The notes: generated from the letters alone by a model not told the origin. A stretch of 5,884 bases of DNA from Nitrososphaeraceae archaeon (GCA_021155845.1 JAJNBK010000125.1:1-5884), one strand, 5' to 3'; positions 1-5,655 are shown, counted from the stretch's first letter. Numbers and translations: made by a program.

Positions 1-40
1 TCTCTATATAAATTCCGCAGCCTATATGTCTTTCTTTTCC

Positions 41-214
41 TTAGTATTCCTTAACTGTAATTTGGATGTATGCAGCAGCATACTTGTAACAATCATTTAG
101 CATAGTTCCAAATAATTCTCTATCTTCTTTTGAAGACAAGCTATCTCCAAAACTCTTCCATGATTCAATTTCTTTGCTAAGAATATCTTCATTTGGAAAT
201 AGACTATACAGCAA
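41..214 (-). pseudogene. 5'-truncated paralogue of the small charged protein encoded at 4635-4859
   Basis: This minus-strand frame translates to a peptide clearly related to the 74-residue protein at 4635-4859. Both share ILxKEIESW, then F, then SL, EDR, LF and MLNxC in the same order, with one residue of length difference in the middle. The frame has no ATG or GTG upstream of the conserved part; the only candidate start is a TTG at 214-212, and an in-frame TGA lies at 226-224. After the shared MLNDC the sequence diverges and stops early (TAA at 43-41), so the C-terminal third of the family member is not recognisable. I read it as a decayed or truncated copy. A TTG-initiated short protein of 57 residues is the alternative. 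Its function is unknown. Confidence 0.55.
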
Positions 215-217
215 TAA

Positions 218-409
218 CCTACTTCAATAATTATTAGCGAAATAGAGAAACTAAATGAAACACTACAGAATAGACTTGCAGAAACGACAACAAAAGAATA
301 TACACAAAACCGATATTATATCTTACATGCTAACTATGGAAAGATAGAGATTTTATCTGTTTGTAATTCAGTAGCTATTGGACTAACTGATATAGGATTA
401 GGTTCATAA
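218..409 (+). pseudogene. Start-less open frame, possible gene fragment
   Basis: An open frame of 63 codons runs from just after an in-frame TAA (215-217) to a TAA at 407-409. It has no ATG, GTG or TTG near its beginning. Its codon usage looks ordinary for this AT-rich DNA, and the product would begin with a hydrophilic, helix-prone stretch (SEIEKLNETLQNRLAE) and end with a more apolar part (SVAIGLTDIGLGS). I do not recognise the family. It lies head-to-head with the truncated frame at 41-214, only a few bases away, and both lack their natural 5' ends. It may be a remnant cut by a rearrangement, or simply a chance open frame. Confidence 0.25.
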
Positions 410-427
410 CGTTTTGATGTAGTTAAG

Positions 428-448
428 TTAACAGAATATCTCTGTTAA
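428..448. terminator. Perfect hairpin, possible terminator or operator
   Basis: TTAACAGA, a five-base loop ATATC, then TCTGTTAA form a perfect 8-base-pair stem. The hairpin lies between the end of the plus-strand open frame (409) and the end of the minus-strand cupredoxin gene (585), where convergent transcripts would meet. No long T-run follows it directly, so a palindromic protein-binding site is equally possible. The rest of 449-584 is AT-rich and holds no gene I can support. The minus strand just past the cupredoxin stop is rich in T and A, as in many archaeal terminators. Confidence 0.3.
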
Positions 449-584
449 TAACCATATCTAGTTCACCATATTATTACCTTAAACGTAATGCTGACCCTTA
501 TAAAATTTCATTATTTCAATTTTCAAGTATGTTTATAAAGCTGCTAGGTAGAATGACATGATATTAATAATAATAAATTTTAAA

Positions 585-1073
585 TTAACTCTTGGTAACC
601 ACCTGAATAGTACCTCTCATTGTATCAGGATGATATTCACAATGATAATTCATTGAACTATTATTCCCTGGATTAAAGAGTACCTCATCAGAACTCCCAC
701 CTTCAATCTCTTCACTTTCTGTATAGGTCTGATTATTCCATGATTGAACTATCAGTTCATGTTCTTCTGTATCGTTCTGAAGGCTTTTGACTGATAATGT
801 GTTGTCTGTATTTGCTTTAAGCATTAAAGTGGGATTATACATACTATTATTATCAACCCATAGATAAGTTCCATTTACCGGTGTCGCAGTCAACTGAAAT
901 GTTGTCGCTATTGCTAGACTAGTACCAGTCTCATTGATGTTCTGTGCGTTTGCTTGTTGCATCATTGTAGCTGCTAGAACTAATACTACTGACAGCACTG
1001 CTATTGCTGCTACTAGGATTGGAACTGTTAGTAGAGTGGACTTGTTCTTCGTCGTATTATTATTATCTTGCAC
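585..1073 (-). CDS. Membrane-targeted cupredoxin (small blue-copper protein)
   Basis: This is a 162-residue cupredoxin-domain protein, probably a type 1 copper electron carrier on the outer face of the cytoplasmic membrane. A short polar N-terminus (1-13) precedes a hydrophobic segment (about 14-38) and a possible signal-peptidase site after ANA (residue 43), so the protein is either secreted or N-terminally anchored. The C-terminal half carries the copper-site pattern: His105 in EEHELIV, then Cys145, His148 and Met152 in HCEYHPDTMRG, which gives the C-x2-H-x3-M spacing of plastocyanin and halocyanin-type sites. The start is a GTG (1073-1071): the in-frame stop at 1091-1089 leaves no upstream ATG, and the next Met (37) falls inside the hydrophobic segment. 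Thaumarchaea encode many such proteins, thought to replace cytochromes c in electron transfer. The partner protein is not identifiable here. Confidence 0.88.
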   Translation of the reverse strand: MQDNNNTTKNKSTLLTVPILVAAIAVLSVVLVLAATMMQQANAQNINETGTSLAIATTFQLTATPVNGTYLWVDNNSMYNPTLMLKANTDNTLSVKSLQNDTEEHELIVQSWNNQTYTESEEIEGGSSDEVLFNPGNNSSMNYHCEYHPDTMRGTIQVVTKS

Positions 1074-1095
1074 CTTTGTATTGTTATTTTATGTC

Positions 1096-1106
1096 TATTA
1101 TTTATG
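1096..1106 (-). promoter_or_regulatory. TATA-like box of the cupredoxin gene
   Basis: On the minus strand CATAAATAATA lies 23-33 bases upstream of the GTG start. Archaeal TATA boxes sit about 25-30 bases before the transcription start, so this placement predicts a leaderless or very short-leader mRNA. The bases just before the GTG (AAAGGTG) include a purine run, but it overlaps the start codon and is too close for a normal Shine-Dalgarno site. Confidence 0.4.
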
Positions 1107-1308
1107 CTTTAGTTGCAACAAGTAATCTTCAGAATATTTTCTACGGACTAACTAACTATTCTCAAGCTTACCACCTTGTTTCTAGCACTGGCAGTACTTA
1201 CCTAGAGATGCATGAGATTAGGAAGTTAGTAGGCCAGTTAGTAGTCGCGTACAAGACCCTATATTATGGATATATAATCAATCACTTACAAGTTCTTTAC
1301 CATTACTT

Positions 1309-1339
1309 TTAAGAAACGAAGCACCAATGGCACAGGGAG
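1309..1339 (+). repeat. Dispersed repeat R1, copy a
   Basis: TTAAGA, three bases, GAAGCACCAAT, three bases, then ACAGGGAG. The same three blocks recur in the same order and orientation at 4899-4931, with a five-base second gap. AAGTTC also precedes both copies. The differing gap length argues against a conserved reading frame across the whole element. It may be a mobile-element end, a regulatory site or a trace of a duplication. Confidence 0.5.
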
Positions 1340-1552
1340 AGTATATATCTCCTAAAAGGCAAACTATTGTAGATATGAATTATACAATGACAGTAGTATA
1401 TTCTGGGCCTAATTATCATGACAAATTTGTTTCACTATTCACTGGCTGTAATTCAAGCGACAATTCTGTTGTTGGCCGCAACAGTTACATTCCTAATAGG
1501 CCTTTTAGGAAACTCTAGAAAACCTTTAAAGCTTAGTCTGTCTATGTAATAG

Positions 1553-1600
1553 TAGGAACCTACTTTTAGCACCGATATCGGCATGGATTCCACCGAACCC
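1553..1600 (-). repeat. Dispersed repeat R2, copy a (remnant of a coding 3' end)
   Basis: Read on the minus strand, these 16 codons give GFGGIHADIGAKSRFL, in a frame that is open from 1612 to a stop at 1528-1526. The copy at 5608-5655 gives GSGGISADISLKNRFL. Eleven of 16 residues are identical. All five differences at third codon positions are silent, as expected if the similarity was once kept by protein selection. An in-frame stop (1615-1613) lies shortly upstream, so only a C-terminal fragment remains. I do not recognise the parent family. Confidence 0.5.
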
Positions 1601-1762
1601 GTGAATTAACTTCTATAGCTATTACCACTGTGGATTATTTTTCTTTGTCCACTACTACATTATTGTTGCCGCATTATCTACATTCCCAAACCTATCTAAT
1701 CAAAGTGGTAAACATCGAAAAGAAAAATCAGAAATTCATCATAATAGTAAAGGCGATATTAC

Positions 1763-1812
1763 TTGAGTGATTTATAGCAGCAATACCTTGCTTAATAATA
1801 CTCATCACTCAA
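1763..1812. repeat. Nested inverted repeat, possible structured RNA or terminator
   Basis: TTGAGTGAT (1763-1771) pairs perfectly with ATCACTCAA (1804-1812). Inside it AGCAA (1779-1783) and TTGCT (1788-1792) pair across a four-base TACC loop. The two helices would form a stem, an internal loop and a terminal stem-loop. It lies about 170 bases beyond the stop codon of the DUF1326 gene, so it may mark the end of that transcript. No expressed RNA can be inferred from sequence alone. Confidence 0.35.
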
Positions 1813-1978
1813 ATAGATTTTGGCAAAAAAGAGAACATTTAGCCATCTTCCACTAATAGCTATGTATTTGGAGTAGGTTAGAAACTTAATTTGAGCGTGT
1901 TGCCCTGTGTTTACTCTTTCTCCGTCAGCTTCAGACTCAGTATCTTCACCGGCGGAACTTGCGCTGCCAAATTCTCCG

Positions 1979-2749
1979 TCAAGAAGTCAACACCATTACT
2001 AATGTTAGATCTCCTTTGTTTGTTGAAGCGCCAAATGAGCAAGCAGTTTGTCCTTGTACGGCTATAGTAAAAAGAAAAATGATAACATAATTCAAGATCC
2101 GGTAAGATTTTGCATTGTAGAGCTTATTACTCATCATGGTAAGACAATGGGAGCCATATGGATATGATAGCAACGTGTCCACTGCCGTGCCCCATGTTGC
2201 AACGGCTCCAGCTGCTCCTGGTCCTACTTCACTTCCAGGTGGATTAATAGTTTGTACTCTTTTACCTGGTGGAGTTGTAGGTCCAGTTAAAGCCTCTGCC
2301 TTTGCTAATACTTTTCCTGGAATCTCAGCACTCCAATAGGACAGGTCCTCTGCTATATCAAATTTAATTGGAGCAAAGTCAAGGCCCCGTACATCTCCTA
2401 TGATACCAGATAATTCACCCATGAATCCACCAGCCTTGCCACTGAAAATCATCTGTAAATCTTCTCTCTGTTTTTGATTAGCGCGTTCATCTAAAAAGAA
2501 AGCAATAGTTATTTTTGTATTTCCGGCCCAGATATTACCCTTGAAGTATATTAGTGCTAACACATTCAGGCCATCAAGTGATGTTTCGCCGTAATGTCCA
2601 TTTCTAATATGATACGCCATCACACCATCACAGTCCCCATACGTTGGAGCTTGAGCAAACTCACAAGGACATGGTATGCTGCACTTGCATACATCAAACC
2701 AGTCTCCTGAAACTTTCCAATCTGGTATAGTATTAGTGTTAGTAGCCAT
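1979..2749 (-). CDS. DUF1326-family protein with an aberrant C-terminus
   Basis: Residues about 9-189 match the DUF1326 family well: WKVSGDWFDVCKC, then CPCEFAQAPTYGDCDG, GLNVLAL, GNIWAGNTK, FFLDERA, QMIFSGKAGGF, AEIPGKV and AEALTGPTTPPGKRVQ, NPPGSEVGPG and VATWG. The conserved cysteines (21, 23, 27, 29 and 40) suggest metal binding; the family's role is not established. In typical members VATWG is followed by about 30 residues ending in a motif like SSKHIPFDWSG. Here it is followed instead by about 67 unrelated residues (190-256), including a hydrophobic segment at about 219-231. A frameshift, deletion or 3' replacement near 2183 is likely, so the gene may be a pseudogene. In bacteria DUF1326 genes often sit beside a DUF2182 membrane-protein gene; none is visible here. 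The ATG at 2749 gives the usual family N-terminus. Confidence 0.8.
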   Translation of the reverse strand: MATNTNTIPDWKVSGDWFDVCKCSIPCPCEFAQAPTYGDCDGVMAYHIRNGHYGETSLDGLNVLALIYFKGNIWAGNTKITIAFFLDERANQKQREDLQMIFSGKAGGFMGELSGIIGDVRGLDFAPIKFDIAEDLSYWSAEIPGKVLAKAEALTGPTTPPGKRVQTINPPGSEVGPGAAGAVATWGTAVDTLLSYPYGSHCLTMMSNKLYNAKSYRILNYVIIFLFTIAVQGQTACSFGASTNKGDLTLVMVLTS

Positions 2750-2768
2750 GACAGTTGGTGCAATCAGT

Positions 2769-2777
2769 AATATTTAA
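2769..2777 (-). promoter_or_regulatory. TATA-like box of the DUF1326 gene
   Basis: On the minus strand TTAAATATT lies 20-28 bases before the ATG at 2749, with no purine-rich ribosome-binding site between. This is the arrangement expected for a leaderless archaeal transcript. Confidence 0.4.
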
Positions 2778-3156
2778 CCGTAATTCCTTATCTTTTCTAT
2801 TATTCTTATTATTAACCAAATCTTGAGTTTGATGGTTTTACACAGGATCAGCCCTAATTTCTTTTCCATAAACAAATAGTTCTCCAAATTGCCGAAGCAC
2901 AAAGAAAAGCTATCTGCTGATAAAAAAACAGCAATTTTATCTTTTGGTACTGATCAAGTTTATTAAACATTCACCTTAAGAATAATATGCTGATATCGAT
3001 TCGCTACCTACTTGGCTTAGTCGTGGCTTTGTCAACTTGGTCTTGACCCAAAATTCAGAGCTTTGCCTTTCCAATGGTAATAGCGAACTGGCTTATAGCA
3101 TTCAGATATAGAGCAACACACGAAACTCATATCTGACGTATGCATTATAGAATGTC
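2778..3156. other. Intergenic region between divergent genes
   Basis: This region separates the divergently transcribed DUF1326 (minus) and nitroreductase-like (plus) genes and must hold both promoters. No gene is supported. From about 2987 to 3136 the base composition becomes less AT-rich. There, an ATG-led plus-strand frame (2987-3046, continuing past its TGA to 3136) and a minus-strand frame (ending near 2979) both look weakly coding, so a decayed fragment is possible. A weak stem TGCTG/CAGCA (2915-2919 and 2929-2933) encloses an A-run. I see no clear TATA box at the right distance for the gene at 3157. Confidence 0.4.
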
Positions 3157-3510
3157 ATGTCTAAAGCCGATCTTCACCAGAAATTGAATAGAGTATACGA
3201 GATAACACTCAGCGTTAAAGGTAGAAAATCAGGCAGAGATATCGCTCGGCCAGTCTGGTTTGTGCATGAAGGCAACACTCTGTATTTGCTTCCAGTTCAG
3301 GGCTCTGACACCAACTGGTACAAGAACCTGCTAGTCGGTCCAACGTTGAAGATTTCTGTAAATGGTGTAGAAGTACCTGCAAGAGGTGAACCGATGACAG
3401 ACAGTAATAGGGTTGATGATATCGTGAGGAAATTCAAGTCTAAATATGGCGAAGGGGAAGTGAAAAAGTATTATACGAAATTTGATGTAGCCGTTGAAGT
3501 CCCGCTCTGA
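3157..3510 (+). CDS. Nitroreductase-family deazaflavin-dependent (F420-type) oxidoreductase
   Basis: This 117-residue protein resembles the small split-barrel family that includes F420H2-dependent nitro/quinone reductases (DUF385, Ddn-like). Visible family signatures are ITLSVKGRKSG (16-26), RPVWFV (31-36), LYLLPVQGSD (42-51) and NWYKNL (53-58), then a beta-rich stretch (PTLKISVNG, 62-70) and a helical C-terminal part. In characterised relatives the GRxSG region and the W-x-x-NL segment help bind the deazaflavin cofactor. Thaumarchaea make F420, so a redox role in the cytoplasm fits, but the substrate cannot be told. The ATG at 3157 is the first start after an in-frame TAG at 3148-3150. The protein is near the short end of the family but appears complete. 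It is convergent with the gene at 3795-4463 and shares no operon. Confidence 0.8.
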   Translation: MSKADLHQKLNRVYEITLSVKGRKSGRDIARPVWFVHEGNTLYLLPVQGSDTNWYKNLLVGPTLKISVNGVEVPARGEPMTDSNRVDDIVRKFKSKYGEGEVKKYYTKFDVAVEVPL

Positions 3511-3672
3511 CAGATCTTCCCAGGAATTGACGTAGGCTAGGAATTAATTTATTCAATCGTACACTTAGGACCAGGAATGTCAGATTTCATGAATCTTTGG
3601 GCCTTATTTTAACGTCAATTCTGTTCTGAATCCGACCCGGCCCATTTTGATAACAATCCATTTTTAGAGCAA

Positions 3673-3698
3673 ATAATAATTAATAGCCTAATTATTAT
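3673..3698. terminator. AT-only hairpin between convergent genes
   Basis: ATAATAATTA and TAATTATTAT form a perfect 10-base-pair stem around the six-base loop ATAGCC. It lies between the convergent genes ending at 3510 and 3795. An A/T-only stem is weak, so it may act as a cruciform or simply be low-complexity sequence, but its position suits transcript termination. Confidence 0.35.
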
Positions 3699-3720
3699 AA
3701 AGGAATAAAACAATACTACA

Positions 3721-3757
3721 TTTGGCAATGACGTAAATAAAAACAACATTTGCCAAA
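3721..3757. terminator. Second hairpin between convergent genes
   Basis: TTTGGCAA (3721-3728) pairs perfectly with TTGCCAAA (3750-3757) across a 21-base A-rich loop. It lies about 40 bases beyond the stop codon of the PH/SHOCT gene on the minus strand. A terminator or a binding site for a dimeric regulator are both possible. Confidence 0.3.
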
Positions 3758-3794
3758 CGACTCTATTTTCATTCATACTGATTTTATACATATG

Positions 3795-4463
3795 TCATCT
3801 GTTCTTCCTAATCAGATCTTGTTTAATCTGTTTAAATTCTTCTTCTGTTAGTATTCCTTCTTCTTTTAGCTTTGCAAGTTTGCGTATCTCATCTGCAATC
3901 GATACTGATTGAATGGACGGTAGAGTATTTTCTTTGGATTCAAGTAATTCGGAGGAAGCTTTTTGTTTTTTTGAAGGTGCTGATTTAGCACCATCATTTT
4001 GCATTCCTGAGCGAATTATTTCCAACAAATCTTCTGCCTTATCTTTTGGAATTGCTTCAATAATACCTCCTTGATCATCTTCGCCATCAACTATACTGTC
4101 CATCATTCCCAGTCTGGTTGAGCTCATTAGTCCTGGTGCCTTAAATCTAATTGTAGATGAGAGTAATCCTTTTTCCAGTTTTATACTTGTAATTATGTCG
4201 TAGGGAATATCAACTACATTTTCTTTTATTCCAAGCATGTATGGATCTCTGACTATGATTCTTCTGTCTGTTGCATAGATAATATTTGGTGTAAAATGAG
4301 AACCACCTGGTTTGATTCTTGACTGTCTTGCAACAAGTAATACTTTTTCATCTGGATTTAACATTTCAGTTATTTTACTAATGTCATATAAGTCATCATC
4401 ATTATCTGTAAAGGGCTTTTTAATAGGAGAATCTTCGTTGTTGCCGCCGAAGCCAAAAGGCAT
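3795..4463 (-). CDS. PH-like domain protein with C-terminal SHOCT domain
   Basis: This 222-residue soluble protein has three parts. After an acidic N-terminus, residues about 30-152 form a bacterial-type PH-like domain: LNPDEKVLLVARQSR, then FTPNIIYATDRRIIVRDP, the DIPYDIITSIKLEKG strand turn and a final helix (AEDLLEIIRSG). A charged, low-complexity linker covers about 153-187. Residues about 189-218 are a SHOCT domain with the usual pattern of a first helix (IADEIRKLAKLKEEG), ILTEEEF and a second helix (KQIKQDLI). Such PH-SHOCT proteins are widespread, usually with unknown partners. SHOCT is thought to mediate oligomerisation or membrane and protein tethering. No transmembrane segment is visible. 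The start ATG at 4463 is well supported by the promoter placement. The gene stands alone, convergent with 3157-3510. Confidence 0.85.
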   Translation of the reverse strand: MPFGFGGNNEDSPIKKPFTDNDDDLYDISKITEMLNPDEKVLLVARQSRIKPGGSHFTPNIIYATDRRIIVRDPYMLGIKENVVDIPYDIITSIKLEKGLLSSTIRFKAPGLMSSTRLGMMDSIVDGEDDQGGIIEAIPKDKAEDLLEIIRSGMQNDGAKSAPSKKQKASSELLESKENTLPSIQSVSIADEIRKLAKLKEEGILTEEEFKQIKQDLIRKNR

Positions 4464-4485
4464 ATTGAATATACCTTTAGAAAGT

Positions 4486-4495
4486 CTTATTTAAG
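4486..4495 (-). promoter_or_regulatory. TATA-like box of the PH/SHOCT gene
   Basis: The palindromic CTTAAATAAG lies 23-32 bases upstream of the ATG at 4463 on the minus strand, the right distance for a short-leader or leaderless archaeal transcript. Confidence 0.45.
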
Positions 4496-4634
4496 AAATA
4501 TGTTACCTTGAATTTGGCAGATAGCGTTAACAAAAATTATATCTACTGCTTACATCAGTTTATATCATGATCCAAATTGACTAAATTACATTTTTTGATT
4601 CGCTTTATATCTTAAAAGTCTATCAATTAACTGG

Positions 4635-4859
4635 CTAATCGTTTTCTGCTGCTGAAATATCAAAGCCATAAACAGTGAATTCAGCAGAGTTGTATTTTCC
4701 TTTAGCATTGAATGCTTTAGTGTATTCTTCTTTTTCGCATTCATTTAACATCTTACTGAATAGAATCCTATCTTCTTCTCTTAAGCTATACTCAAAATTG
4801 CTCCATGATTCTATTTCCTTAGCAAGAATGTTATTTTCTTCTTTTTCTTCCTTTGTCAT
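4635..4859 (-). CDS. Small charged helical protein, unknown function
   Basis: This 74-residue protein is rich in Glu and Lys, with no signal peptide or membrane segment. It appears mostly helical: residues 1-20 (KEEKEENNILAKEIESW) and about 22-45 (FEYSLREEDRILFSKMLNEC) look like two amphipathic helices, followed by a less charged tail. I do not recognise a named family, but a diverged relative at 41-214 shares the EIESW and EDRxLF-MLNxC blocks, which shows that the frame is or was under protein-level selection. The ATG at 4859 is the natural start. Repeat R1 copy b lies 40-72 bases upstream, in the promoter region. The single Cys (41), conserved in both copies, is the only obvious reactive residue. 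Confidence 0.6.
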   Translation of the reverse strand: MTKEEKEENNILAKEIESWSNFEYSLREEDRILFSKMLNECEKEEYTKAFNAKGKYNSAEFTVYGFDISAAEND

Positions 4860-4898
4860 AGTGTATTGTTCTTAATACTCAACTATTGATAAGTTCAA

Positions 4899-4931
4899 TT
4901 AAGATTTGAAGCACCAATCAGAGACAGGGAG
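4899..4931 (+). repeat. Dispersed repeat R1, copy b
   Basis: TTAAGA, three bases, GAAGCACCAAT, five bases, then ACAGGGAG match the copy at 1309-1339. It sits just upstream of the small gene at 4635-4859 on the opposite strand, so it could include regulatory bases for that gene. The equivalent copy at 1309-1339 lies far from the degraded paralogue at 41-214. Confidence 0.5.
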
Positions 4932-5054
4932 TCTAGTGTAGATATCCAAGCCAATAATTTAAATTAATCAAATTAGATAAGGAGTCAATTAACTCTAAAA
5001 AAGAGAATAGCTCCACAACATAGATGATGATGAGGTTTATATGTTATTTGGCAT

Positions 5055-5286
5055 ATGATCATAAGAAGAGTTATCGCAGTAGATGCTTTGGAGAACTCAT
5101 GGGTCAAAATTTACATACTAGTGGATCTCGCTTGCCTGATAAATTCAAAAGTCAACCCAAGACAATCCTATGAATCAATAGACAGAACAGGACGATAGAA
5201 TATACCAGATAATTAAAAACTCTGTTGGAGAGAAAATAACGACAACATCCATGATAAGTAAATTTATACCAAAAGCTAAACTCTGA
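5055..5286 (+). pseudogene. Broken small gene, apparent frameshift
   Basis: An ATG at 5055 opens a 47-codon frame beginning MIIRRVIAVDALENSWVKIY and ending at TAG 5196-5198. A second frame, offset by one base, is open from 5182 to a TGA at 5284-5286 and continues with EQDDRIYQIIKNSVGEKI. The two overlap at 5182-5198 and join smoothly if one base was gained or lost there, giving about 75-78 residues in all. A short ATG start for the second frame at 5170 is interrupted by a TAG at 5179-5181. The first half has an apolar patch (KIYILVDLACLI); the second is charged and helical. No family is recognised. It could be two chance frames, but both have protein-like composition. Confidence 0.35.
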
Positions 5287-5342
5287 CAAGCAGCTTCGGC
5301 AAGTAAGGAGAAAAGATACCATATTGTCTATATTTGTATTAC

Positions 5343-5564
5343 CTATCCTTTATCATCGGCTGTATACACCTCTAGAGGATCTCCAATATCTTTTTTTAAA
5401 GCTGTAAAGTTTTCTCTATTGCATTTAGACTTTCTAGAGTCATGATTATTAACTAGACTTGAAAAAAGATGAGTTATCTCGAATGAATTTTCATTTGCAT
5501 CCCTCTTGGCCCATTCCAATCTTGACGCTTTATTTTGGCCTAGATATATGGAAACTGAAAACAC
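5343..5564 (-). CDS. Hypothetical protein, GTG start
   Basis: This 73-residue frame has no recognised domain. The central part (ASRLEWAKRDANENSFEITH followed by LFSSLVNNHDSRK) looks like a genuine amphipathic helical protein, whereas the ends look less regular. The only start is a GTG at 5564-5562. An in-frame TAA at 5582-5580 excludes an upstream ATG, and no good TATA box stands at the right distance. It lies 22 bases downstream of the stop of the R2 copy b remnant on the same strand, in a decayed neighbourhood. It may therefore be an internal piece of a larger broken gene rather than an independent one. Confidence 0.4.
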   Translation of the reverse strand: MFSVSIYLGQNKASRLEWAKRDANENSFEITHLFSSLVNNHDSRKSKCNRENFTALKKDIGDPLEVYTADDKG

Positions 5565-5607
5565 AATGGATAGAAAAGTTTAAGAATTATCTCTTTTCAT
5601 AATATTT

Positions 5608-5655
5608 TAGAAACCTATTTTTAAGACTGATATCAGCACTAATCCCTCCGGACCC
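5608..5655 (-). repeat. Dispersed repeat R2, copy b (remnant of a coding 3' end)
   Basis: The minus-strand codons read GSGGISADISLKNRFL and continue KYYEKR to a TAA at 5589-5587. A TGA at 5661-5659 closes the frame just upstream, so only the C-terminal piece survives. It matches copy a (1553-1600) at 11 of 16 residues and 36 of 48 bases, with silent third-position changes. Confidence 0.5.

Larger units (their letters stand above)
1107..1978. other. Gene-poor stretch with repeat copies and coding-like remnants
   Basis: No convincing gene lies in these roughly 870 bases. The plus-strand open frames here (one ending at 1312, another at 1327-1518) match no family I know; one partly overlaps the cupredoxin gene, and I treat both as unsupported. 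The stretch holds one copy each of the dispersed repeats R1 (1309-1339) and R2 (1553-1600) and a nested inverted repeat (1763-1812). Short direct repeats GTTAGTAG occur at 1225-1232 and 1237-1244. Between 1911 and 1978 the minus strand is coding-like in two frames that continue past the DUF1326 stop codon, suggesting decayed coding sequence. Confidence 0.5.
4860..5342. other. Region with repeat R1b and a broken small gene
   Basis: This stretch has no intact gene of convincing quality. It contains the promoter region of the minus-strand gene at 4635-4859, repeat R1 copy b and the frameshifted plus-strand remnant at 5055-5286. A 49-codon ATG frame at 5024-5173 overlaps that remnant in another frame and is the weaker candidate. 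The stretch 4940-5020 is AT-rich and holds nothing I can identify. Confidence 0.45.

Noticed and set aside
934..1312. Two plus-strand open frames (934-1125 and 1004-1312)
   Set aside because: They start inside the antisense of the well-supported cupredoxin gene, have unlikely residue composition there and match no family. The part beyond 1107 is weakly protein-like but not enough to call.
1327..1518. A 63-codon ATG frame on the plus strand
   Set aside because: It begins inside repeat R1, its composition is not distinctive and no family is recognisable. The second R1 copy does not preserve this reading frame.
2136..2339. A 67-codon plus-strand frame
   Set aside because: It lies wholly antisense to the conserved DUF1326 coding region.
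4312..4494. A 60-codon plus-strand frame
   Set aside because: It is a shadow of the PH/SHOCT gene on the other strand.
4675..4875. A 66-codon plus-strand frame with a hydrophobic look
   Set aside because: It is antisense to the small charged-protein gene. Its Leu/Ser/Phe richness is what the antisense of Glu/Lys-rich codons produces.
5024..5173. A 49-codon ATG frame on the plus strand
   Set aside because: It overlaps the more protein-like frame beginning at 5055, has no recognisable features and has a scattered Arg/Ser/Cys composition.
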